38,333 bases of DNA from Bordetella parapertussis (lineage in GTDB: Bacteria > Pseudomonadota > Gammaproteobacteria > Burkholderiales > Burkholderiaceae_B). Under the pieces are notes generated by a model that saw only the letters and a list, made by a program, of their open reading frames with translations, was not told where the DNA came from and made no database searches. Numbering within the stretch: position 1 is the stretch's first letter; the number at the start of each line of letters is the position of its first letter. The stretch lies in assembly GCA_945887835.1 (NCBI GenBank), contig CAMCZQ010000009.1, positions 1 through 38,333 of the forward strand. Direction: 5' to 3'. The position numbers and the translations under genes were made by a program. Positions 6,973-13,056 of this stretch are shown here, piece after piece.

Positions 6973-7980
6973 ATGCGTTTAGCGATTTTGGATGATTATC
7001 TAGGGATCGGTCAGACAATTGTGGATTGGAGCGTGGTGCCGGGGCTTGCGGTCGTGAGCTTTCGTGATCATGTGTATGACCAAAATGAGTTGGTTGATCG
7101 CTTAGCCGAGTTTGATGTGGTGATGCGTATTCGCGAGCGTACTGAGTTTCCACGAGAGGTGCTCTCTCGTTTGCCGAAATTAAAGTTGATATTAGCCACG
7201 GGCATGCGTAATGCACGTTCGATTGATTTGCGTTCCGCCGACGAGCTCGGCATTGTCGTGAGTACGACCGAGGCACAACATCAAACGACGGTTGAAGTGA
7301 CTTGGGCATTAATTCTTGGATTGTTTCGCTCGATTCCGCAGGAGAGTGCCTCGTTGCGGGCTGGTGGCTGGCAAGTGAGCTTAGGCCGTGGGTTAGCGGG
7401 CAAGACCTTAGGTGTTGTTGGCTTGGGCAATATGGGGATCCCTGTTGCGCAGATCGGTCAGTTGTTTGGGATGAAGGTGGTGGCCTGGAGTCGCAACATG
7501 ACGCCAGAGCGTGCGGGTGCGTTTAACGTTCAGGCCGTCTCTAAAGAGGCGCTGTTTCGTCAAGCCGATGTGATTACGATTCATATGCCACTTAGCGATG
7601 CCACGCTAGGGTTGGTTTCGGCAGCCGATTTAGCCCTCATGAAAAAAGACGCCTTTTTGATCAATACGTCGCGTCCGCAAATCGTAGAGCAAGATGCACT
7701 ACTTGAGTCGCTTGAACAGCGGCGTATCGGTGGCGCTGGGCTTGACGTGTTTGAGGTGGAACCGTTGCCTTTTGATCATCCATACCGCAGCTTACCCAAT
7801 GTGTTGGCAACGCCTCATATCGGATTTGTGACCAAAGAGAATATGGAGGAGTTCTTCCATACCTCACTCAAAAATTTATTAGCCTTTTTGACCGGCTCGC
7901 CGATTAACGTGATTAATGGCGTACGGCCGTTTTTGCCAGATTCGCAGGTATCAAAGCAGATGCACGCCAAAGGCGTTTGA
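6973..7980 (+). CDS. D-2-hydroxyacid dehydrogenase family protein
   Basis: A 335-residue NAD(P)-dependent 2-hydroxyacid dehydrogenase, the family that interconverts 2-oxoacids and D-2-hydroxyacids. The Rossmann motif VVGLGNMG is at 148-155. The three catalytic residues are in place: Arg234 (NTSRPQ), Glu263 (FEVEP) and His282 (TPHIGF). Two-domain length is normal. ATG 6973 has GAAGGG upstream at 6962-6967. The 10-base gap from livM makes it the last gene of the transporter operon, so its substrate is likely the imported compound or its first product. Members annotated as phosphoglycerate, glyoxylate or hydroxypyruvate reductase cannot be told apart here. Confidence 0.88.
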   Translation: MRLAILDDYLGIGQTIVDWSVVPGLAVVSFRDHVYDQNELVDRLAEFDVVMRIRERTEFPREVLSRLPKLKLILATGMRNARSIDLRSADELGIVVSTTEAQHQTTVEVTWALILGLFRSIPQESASLRAGGWQVSLGRGLAGKTLGVVGLGNMGIPVAQIGQLFGMKVVAWSRNMTPERAGAFNVQAVSKEALFRQADVITIHMPLSDATLGLVSAADLALMKKDAFLINTSRPQIVEQDALLESLEQRRIGGAGLDVFEVEPLPFDHPYRSLPNVLATPHIGFVTKENMEEFFHTSLKNLLAFLTGSPINVINGVRPFLPDSQVSKQMHAKGV

Positions 7981-8024
7981 CAATTTTTGATGTACTAAAT
8001 ACAGTTTATTGCTGTACTAAGTTT

Positions 8025-8047
8025 ATTATCAATAAATAGCTGATAAT
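8025..8047. repeat. AT-rich inverted repeat between convergent genes
   Basis: ATTATCA (8025-8031) pairs with TGATAAT (8041-8047) in a short AT-rich gap between two convergently transcribed genes. It may help end transcription from both sides, but the stem is weak and there is no clear T run for the plus strand. Confidence 0.3.
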
Positions 8048-8052
8048 CAACA

Positions 8053-8448
8053 TTATTTTTTGATTTGAAATGACTCAACACCAACTGCGGCGCAGTCAGG
8101 ATAAACATCTGGTTTTGCGGTAGATACACGCGCTGCCCGTACCAAGGGGTGTGCCAGCATACGCTTCATGATCTCGTCGCACAGGGTCTCTTGCAGGTGA
8201 ATATGACCCGGCGCGATGATGTCGGCAATCGTTTGACGCATGAAGTCGTAGTCAACCACCTCACTTAAGTCATCTTTGCTTGGCGTATTGTCGGAGAGGG
8301 GTACATAAAGATCGACATTGACGATGACGCGTTGTTCGCCCTTTTTTTCGAACTCATGCACGCCAATATTCATGTTGATCTCAAAATCTTTGAGAAACAA
8401 GCGGCGGCAATTCGAGAGGTCAGGGTGCTGAAGGAGGGCGAGTGTCAT
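8053..8448 (-). CDS. folB: dihydroneopterin aldolase / epimerase family (FolB, possibly FolX-like)
   Basis: A 131-residue protein of the tetrahydrobiopterin-fold FolB/FolX family. FolB cleaves 7,8-dihydroneopterin to 6-hydroxymethyl-dihydropterin in folate synthesis; the paralogue FolX epimerises dihydroneopterin triphosphate toward monapterin. Visible features are NIGVHEFEK with the active-site Glu32, VVDYDF around Tyr67, LQETLCDEI (Glu87) and STAKPDVY with the conserved Lys112. About 20 residues precede the usual start of the domain. It lies 52 bases downstream of a FolM-type pteridine reductase on the same strand, so a monapterin or folate role is supported by context. FolB is the default call and FolX activity cannot be excluded. 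Confidence 0.85.
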   Translation of the reverse strand: MTLALLQHPDLSNCRRLFLKDFEINMNIGVHEFEKKGEQRVIVNVDLYVPLSDNTPSKDDLSEVVDYDFMRQTIADIIAPGHIHLQETLCDEIMKRMLAHPLVRAARVSTAKPDVYPDCAAVGVESFQIKK

Positions 8449-8500
8449 TGGAGTGTCAAAAACGTTTTTAAAAGTAAAAGATCAGAAGAGCAGGCAGAGA

Positions 8501-9289
8501 TCAAGTCAGAAACATGACGTCTCGTTTAGAGGGGTTTAGGTGCTGCCCTCCGTCAACAAAGAGTGTAGTGCCTGTAATGGCGTGTGCCGATGCTAAGTAC
8601 GCCACAGCATCGGCGATATCTTTGGGGGTAGAAGATTTTCCTAAAGGTGTTTGTTGGTGCGCCCGCTCAAACCCTTCTTGTGTTTGATCCCCAGAGATCA
8701 ACGTCAGCCCAGGTGCGAGCCCAACCACTCTGAGCTCGGGTGCATACGCTTGAGCAAGCAAGGTGGTGGCTTGGTAGAGTGCTGATTTTGACAAGGTGTA
8801 AGACAAGAAATCTGGATTCGGATTGGCTAGTTTTTGATCTAGTAAATTAATAACCACAGAAGGATGAGTGAACTCGCGTGCAGAGATTTTTTTTGCGCTT
8901 AGGCGCGCGCGATAAAGATCGCGGCTCAGTGCAATCGGAGCGACCGCGTTAATCTGCATGTGAGTGGCAAACTGCGTGGGGCTAAAGTCTTCTGCATCAT
9001 CAAAGGCGAATAATGAAGCGCTATTAACAATGCAATCTGGCAGGCCAAGTGAGGCCGCGCACTGGTCGACTAACGAATCCACCTCGGCTTGTTTTGCAAA
9101 GTCTGCCCGCAGTGCAACAGCGCGTCGGCCCAAGCGTTGAACGGCCAGAACAGTCTCTTGCGCCTCGGCGACCGACTGGCCATAGTGCACACCGATATCC
9201 CAGCCGTCTTGCGCTAAACGTAGAGCGATTGAGCGCCCTAAGCGCTTTGCAGCACCCGTGACGAGCGCGATTTTTGCAGAAGCATGCAT
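8501..9289 (-). CDS. folM: pteridine reductase / dihydromonapterin reductase (FolM-type SDR)
   Basis: A 262-residue short-chain dehydrogenase. The cofactor motif is TGAAKRLG (residues 11-18), that is TGxxxRxG, the arginine variant that marks pteridine reductases rather than the general TGxxxGxG. Asp151, Tyr164 and Lys168 have the same spacing as Asp181, Tyr194 and Lys198 of Leishmania PTR1, which supports NADPH-dependent reduction of a pterin. I chose ATG 9289 because GAGG lies exactly 7 bases upstream; a GTG at 9292 is too close to that site. The start overlaps the stop of a 14-codon micro-ORF (TGATG). The next gene downstream is FolB-family, which fits a pterin pathway. Confidence 0.82.
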   Translation of the reverse strand: MHASAKIALVTGAAKRLGRSIALRLAQDGWDIGVHYGQSVAEAQETVLAVQRLGRRAVALRADFAKQAEVDSLVDQCAASLGLPDCIVNSASLFAFDDAEDFSPTQFATHMQINAVAPIALSRDLYRARLSAKKISAREFTHPSVVINLLDQKLANPNPDFLSYTLSKSALYQATTLLAQAYAPELRVVGLAPGLTLISGDQTQEGFERAHQQTPLGKSSTPKDIADAVAYLASAHAITGTTLFVDGGQHLNPSKRDVMFLT

Positions 9290-9333
9290 CACATGGCCTC
9301 GTAGGTTTGGGCGATTGTTGAATAAACGATCAT
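9289..9333 (-). CDS. 14-codon micro-ORF coupled to the pteridine reductase gene
   Basis: A minus-strand ORF starting at ATG 9333 encodes MIVYSTIAQTYEAM and stops at TGA 9291-9289; the stop shares its A with the reductase ATG. GAGG lies 7 bases upstream of the ATG (9341-9344), the same arrangement found ahead of the reductase itself (9297-9300). Its ATG overlaps the stop of the preceding 10-codon ORF by ATGA. The peptide resembles nothing I know. It most likely serves translational coupling or reinitiation rather than making a functional product. Confidence 0.5.
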   Translation of the reverse strand: MIVYSTIAQTYEAM

Positions 9334-9362
9334 TGTATGTCCTCGTAGCCTTGATGATTCAT
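9330..9362 (-). CDS. 10-codon micro-ORF overlapping the Sel1 protein stop
   Basis: A minus-strand ORF from ATG 9362 encodes MNHQGYEDIQ and ends at TGA 9332-9330. Its ATG overlaps the stop of the Sel1-repeat gene by ATGA, and GAGG stands 7 bases upstream (9370-9373). Its end NHQGYEDIQ echoes the end of the Sel1 protein, SYQGCEVAI, because the underlying DNA is a tandem duplication. It looks like a duplicated stop/start junction and probably acts as a reinitiation step. Confidence 0.45.
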   Translation of the reverse strand: MNHQGYEDIQ

Positions 9363-9384
9363 ATCGCGACCTCGCAACCTTGAT
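9341..9384 (-). repeat. 29-bp-period tandem duplication at a gene junction
   Basis: On the minus strand ATCAAGGTTGCGAGG (9384-9370) recurs as ATCAAGGCTACGAGG (9355-9341), 13 of 15 bases identical at a 29-base period. A shorter echo, CTACGAGG, occurs at 9304-9297. Each copy carries the Shine-Dalgarno of the next ORF. Because 29 is one short of 30, each copy reads in the same register after an ATGA overlap. Confidence 0.7.
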
Positions 9385-10066
9385 AGCTTTTGGCGATACA
9401 GCGCGTGGCGAGCTCTTGGGCTCGGGTCACAGCTTCTTTTGACATCGTTTCAGATAGTTCGGCAAGGGGGCGTACGGCACTCTGCTCGCCCAGACCGCGT
9501 GCAATATCAAGCCACATATACGCCAACATTTTGTTTTGCGCCACGCCCAAGCCTTTCGCATATAAGGTACCCAGTTGACGTTGCGCATGCGGATCGCCTT
9601 GAGCGGCCGCCCGCGCAAACCATTTGCGCGCCTCGACAGGATTGGGCTTCACACCAAAACCATTCAGATTCATCATCGCCAGACGATACTGTGCGCTCGG
9701 ATTTGAAGCGGCCGCCGCCAACCCATACCAGTGCAAGGCTTGTTTGTCGCTGTGTGCCACGCCTCGACTAGCTTCATACATAAATCCCAAATGGTATTGC
9801 GCACTAGCGTGACCTTGCGCTGCAGCCTTTTCAAACCAGACCCGCGCGAGCTTGTAGTCTTGCGCAACGCCCTGGCCGTTGTCGTACAACACCCCCAACA
9901 TGTTTTGTGCGTCTGCGTTGCCGCCTTGTCCAAGCTTGTTGAGTTGTGCGACGGCCTCTTGGGTTTTGCCATCGTCAAATAGTGCCATGCTTTCAGCAAC
10001 GGTTTGCGCTTGACTGTTTATGCATAGCAGTATCAGGCAAGAGGCGAGTAAACCGCGCAGCTTCAC
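9359..10066 (-). CDS. Sel1-like repeat protein, secreted
   Basis: A 235-residue exported protein. A signal peptide (about residues 1-20, hydrophobic core LLASCLILLCI) is followed by about four Sel1-type helical repeats. The recurring pattern is A-x-A-Q-x-x-L-G-x-x-Y-x-x-G-x-G-V-x-x-D, then A-x-x-W-F-x-x-A-A-x-Q-G, between about residues 45 and 195. Such proteins act as periplasmic scaffolds or regulators through protein binding. The start is GTG 10066, with AGGATC just upstream. Its stop overlaps the first micro-ORF of the junction to the pteridine reductase, so translation of the two is linked. Direct repeats lie in its upstream region. Confidence 0.8.
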   Translation of the reverse strand: MKLRGLLASCLILLCINSQAQTVAESMALFDDGKTQEAVAQLNKLGQGGNADAQNMLGVLYDNGQGVAQDYKLARVWFEKAAAQGHASAQYHLGFMYEASRGVAHSDKQALHWYGLAAAASNPSAQYRLAMMNLNGFGVKPNPVEARKWFARAAAQGDPHAQRQLGTLYAKGLGVAQNKMLAYMWLDIARGLGEQSAVRPLAELSETMSKEAVTRAQELATRCIAKSYQGCEVAI

Positions 10067-10096
10067 GTGATCCTATGGCAAAAGGTAGGTGAGTAA

Positions 10097-10152
10097 CTTC
10101 GTGTCATGTGAGTATGAGGCAAAGGGCAAATGAATGGCTTGGTGTCATGTGA
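10097..10152 (-). repeat. pair of 15-bp direct repeats upstream of the Sel1 gene
   Basis: CTTCGTGTCATGTGA (plus-strand 10097-10111) recurs as CTTGGTGTCATGTGA (10138-10152), 14 of 15 identical, with centres 41 bases apart (about four helical turns). Both lie between the amidase stop and the Sel1 GTG start. The copies contain a near-palindromic GTCATGTGA core. They are possible protein-binding sites, but no factor is identified. Confidence 0.45.
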
Positions 10153-10178
10153 CGTTGATCGACAGTTCAAACCTACAA

Positions 10179-11636
10179 TTATGACAATAAGTTGCTGCGA
10201 ATTTTAGAGTAACCACTAGCTAAATCGTAGGCGTGCCCAAGTTGTAGCACGCTCATGTCGTTTTGCACCGGGCCAATAATCTGTAATCCAACGGGTAGGC
10301 CGGCACTCGTAAAGCCAGCCGGTGCGGCCAAGGCCGGCAGGCCCGCCATCGTCGCTGGGATGACTGATTGCATCCAGCGGTGGTAAGTGTCCATGGGTTT
10401 TCCGGCGACTTGCTTAGGCCAGTGCTCTTCGGCTGCAAACGGACTGACCTGCGCTGCGGGCATGACTAAAAAGTCGAAGATTTCAAACAGGCGTCGCAGC
10501 TCTTGATACCAGGCCGTGCGCACTTTGGCGGCGGCAAACACATCGGGCCCTGACAAGGCTAAGCCGCGTTCGATCTCCCACACTGCCTCTGGCTTGAGTA
10601 GGGCGCGCGAACTGGCAGAGTGATAGTGGTGGGCATTGCCCCCTGAGAAAGTAAAGCTGCGCAGCGTGAGCCAGGCATTCCAGAGTTGTTCGAGATTAAA
10701 GTTTGGCAGGGCCGCTTCAACCGTACAGCCGATGGTTTTGAAGTGTTCAAGCGCGCTCTCGGTGATGCCTAAGAGGCCTGCTTCGATGGGTAAGTGACCG
10801 CCTAAATCGCTCAGCCATCCAATGCGAGTGCCGCGTAACTCGCGTTCAAGCGGTTGCTCAAATAATTTGACATCATCTTGTCTGCGCGATAACGGCAAGC
10901 GCGCATCAAACCCAGCTTGCACCGAGAGCAACAACGCCAGATCAGGGATATTGCGCGCCATCGGGCCCGTGACGCTGAATTGCTGAAAAAAAACTTCTTC
11001 GCCTGGGCCGTGCGGCACACAGCCAGGCGAAGTGCGAAACCCAAATACGTTGTTAAAAGCCGCAGGCGTGCGCAGAGACCCCATCATGTCAGAGCCGTCA
11101 GCAACTGGCAGCATATTTAAGGCCAAAGCAACGCCCGCGCCGCCGCTGCTACCACCCGCGCAGCGCGAGGGGTCGAAGGCGTTGCGTGTGATGCCATAAA
11201 CGGGGTTGTAGGTGTGCGCACCCAAGCCAAATTCAGGCGAGTTAGTTCGCCCCACAAAAATTGCCCCTGCCGCGCGTACACGGGCGTTGGCGGCAGAATC
11301 CGTTGTGGTGACTTGGCCTTTAAAAATTGGCGAGCCGTTGGTCGTGACCAAGCCAGCGACGGGCGCGATATCTTTGGGCGCCTGCGGAAACCCATGCAGC
11401 ACGCCCATGCTTTGCTTAAGGCTTAACTGAGCATCGCGTTCGTGTGCTTGCGCAAATAGGGCGTTGGGGTCAGGCATGGCCACGATGGCGTTGACGGTTG
11501 GGTTTTGTTGGTCTATCTGCACCAAGTAGGCTTCAAGAACTTCGATACAAGAGATCTCGCGGCGATGAATCGCACGCGACAGGCTCACAGCATCGAGCGA
11601 AACAATAGAACTGGAGGAGGCGGTGGCTGAGGTCAT
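10179..11636 (-). CDS. amidase (amidase-signature family)
   Basis: A 485-residue amidohydrolase with the Ser-cisSer-Lys triad: Lys88 (APKDI), Ser163 (GGSSGG) and Ser187 (GSDMMGSLR). The spacings Lys-75-Ser-24-Ser equal those of fatty acid amide hydrolase, which supports intact catalysis. It hydrolyses a carboxamide to acid and ammonia; the family also includes GatA, but no gatB or gatC is present here. No Shine-Dalgarno precedes ATG 11636. A 28-codon ORF with a strong Shine-Dalgarno ends 23 bases upstream, so translation may depend on it. The substrate is unknown. Confidence 0.88.
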   Translation of the reverse strand: MTSATASSSSIVSLDAVSLSRAIHRREISCIEVLEAYLVQIDQQNPTVNAIVAMPDPNALFAQAHERDAQLSLKQSMGVLHGFPQAPKDIAPVAGLVTTNGSPIFKGQVTTTDSAANARVRAAGAIFVGRTNSPEFGLGAHTYNPVYGITRNAFDPSRCAGGSSGGAGVALALNMLPVADGSDMMGSLRTPAAFNNVFGFRTSPGCVPHGPGEEVFFQQFSVTGPMARNIPDLALLLSVQAGFDARLPLSRRQDDVKLFEQPLERELRGTRIGWLSDLGGHLPIEAGLLGITESALEHFKTIGCTVEAALPNFNLEQLWNAWLTLRSFTFSGGNAHHYHSASSRALLKPEAVWEIERGLALSGPDVFAAAKVRTAWYQELRRLFEIFDFLVMPAAQVSPFAAEEHWPKQVAGKPMDTYHRWMQSVIPATMAGLPALAAPAGFTSAGLPVGLQIIGPVQNDMSVLQLGHAYDLASGYSKIRSNLLS

Positions 11637-11659
11637 GACAAGCGCTCGTGCAAAAGACG

Positions 11660-11746
11660 CTATTGTGCCACCGCAGCGCTCGGGATGGCTTGGGCGCGGT
11701 CGGCTAGTTCAGAACGCGGCTTATCAAGGATTTCCCTAGCTTCCAT
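11660..11746 (-). CDS. 28-codon ORF upstream of the amidase (possible leader peptide)
   Basis: On the minus strand a perfect GGAGGT (11756-11751) lies 4 bases from ATG 11746. The ORF runs 28 codons to TAG at 11660, beginning MEAREILDKPRSEL and ending IPSAAVAQ. The amidase ATG follows 23 bases after the stop and lacks its own Shine-Dalgarno. The peptide is charged, has no signal sequence and matches nothing I recognise. It may be a leader peptide, a real small protein or a remnant of a lost gene. A TTGACA at 11818-11813 on this strand could be its -35 box, though the -10 is poor. Confidence 0.5.
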   Translation of the reverse strand: MEAREILDKPRSELADRAQAIPSAAVAQ

Positions 11747-11880
11747 CGGCACCTCCACTTTTGAACGCTGACAGAGTTTGGTCGTTGGCCACTAATTTCT
11801 ACCAAAATTGGGTGTCAATGAGGTATCTTGTTGATTCGAGAACAATATTGATTGAGCCGCACAGGCCAACAGGAGCAGAC

Positions 11881-12987
11881 ATGACACACGCGCGCCCGCA
11901 CGGTTTCAACACATCCATCGTCCAATCATCAGTCAGAGTGCAGCGTCCGGTTTTGACCCTAGCGTACGGGAGGCATGGTCTGCCTCTGTTATGCGGGTAC
12001 GCTTGGCTGCCTCAGCGGTTAGCCGTGGCGCTGGCGTGCCTGGGCATGCTCTTTACTGGTGGTGTCTCTCAGGCTGAAAGTGCTGCAAATTACCCAAGCC
12101 GCAATATCTCAATTATCGTGCCCTTTACGCCTGCGGGCACCACCGATATTCTGGCCCGTATGATGGCCTCTAAGCTTGGTGAAAAATTTAATCGCACCGT
12201 TGTGGTTGAAAATCGACCCGGAGCCGGTGGCAACACCGGTAGCAACGTTGTCGCCAAAGCCGCGCCGGATGGCTATACCTTGCTGATGGGTACGATCAGT
12301 ACGCATGCGATCAACCCGTCGTTGTATAAAAATATGCCTTACAACGCGATCAAAGACTTTGCACCGATCAGTCGCATCGCCAACGTTCCAAACTTGTTGG
12401 TCGTCAATAAAAATGCTCCTTACAGCACCTTTGCCGAACTTGTCGCTTTTGGCAAAGCCAATCCTGGTAAATTGACCTTTGGCTCTTCGGGTAGCGGCAC
12501 CACCCTTCACCTGTCAGGCGAGTTGTTCAAGCAGATGACGGGGATCGAAATGACACACATCCCTTATAAAGGGAGCGCCCCCGCGGTGTCTGACCTGATC
12601 GGTGGTCAGATTTCTTTGCTGTTTGACAATATTCCGACTGTTTTGCCGCAAGTAAAGTCAGGTAATTTAAAAGGTCTCGCCACCACGGCAGCCACCCGCA
12701 ATCGCGAGCTGCCGGACATTCCGACAGTGTCTGAGAGTGGTCTGACAGGTTTCTTGGTGATGTCGTGGTTCGGCTTGTTGGCGCCCGCGGGCACACCCGC
12801 TGACATCATCGAAAAACTAAACCTTGCCGTGGTTGACATTATCAAAACTCCAGACGTGCAGGCGCGAATTTTGGCGATTGGTTCCGAGCCGTCCCCTGAA
12901 ACCCCCGCGCAATTTGCGGCTTTCATTCAAGCTGAAACCACTAAGTGGGCAGAAGTCGTGAAAAAATCTGGCGCTTCAGTTGATTAA
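11881..12987 (+). CDS. tripartite tricarboxylate transporter substrate-binding protein (Bug/TctC family)
   Basis: A 368-residue periplasmic binding protein of the Bug family, abundant in Bordetella and relatives. The mature part begins YPSRNISIIVPFTPAGTTDI, followed by the family signatures VENRPGAGGNTGSNVVAKAAPDGYT, visible as VVENRPGAGGN and KAAPDGYTLL, and HIPYKGSAPAV. ATG 11881 has AGGAG at 11871-11875; the frame also extends upstream to a TTG at 11761 without support. The N-terminal region is unusually long: about 45 residues precede the hydrophobic core and the predicted cleavage after VSQA. No TctA or TctB membrane genes are nearby, so it is an orphan binding component. A terminator follows, separating it from the carboxyltransferase gene. 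Confidence 0.88.
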   Translation: MTHARPHGFNTSIVQSSVRVQRPVLTLAYGRHGLPLLCGYAWLPQRLAVALACLGMLFTGGVSQAESAANYPSRNISIIVPFTPAGTTDILARMMASKLGEKFNRTVVVENRPGAGGNTGSNVVAKAAPDGYTLLMGTISTHAINPSLYKNMPYNAIKDFAPISRIANVPNLLVVNKNAPYSTFAELVAFGKANPGKLTFGSSGSGTTLHLSGELFKQMTGIEMTHIPYKGSAPAVSDLIGGQISLLFDNIPTVLPQVKSGNLKGLATTAATRNRELPDIPTVSESGLTGFLVMSWFGLLAPAGTPADIIEKLNLAVVDIIKTPDVQARILAIGSEPSPETPAQFAAFIQAETTKWAEVVKKSGASVD

Positions 12988-13007
12988 GATGATGAGCTTG
13001 CCTTAGC

Positions 13008-13034
13008 CCCGCCCATTTACGGCGGGTTGATTTT
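13008..13034 (+). terminator. intrinsic terminator after the Bug-type gene
   Basis: CCCGCC (13008-13013) pairs with GGCGGG (13021-13026) around a 7-base loop, followed by TTGATTTTTT. It lies about 20 bases after the Bug-type stop and ends that transcript before the carboxyltransferase gene at 13057. Confidence 0.65.
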
Positions 13035-13056
13035 TTAGTCAGGACAGAGCAAAACA

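Noticed and set aside
8458-8469. AAAAACGTTTTT palindrome between folM and folB
   Set aside because: It is low-complexity and self-complementary by composition, with too little information to propose a site.
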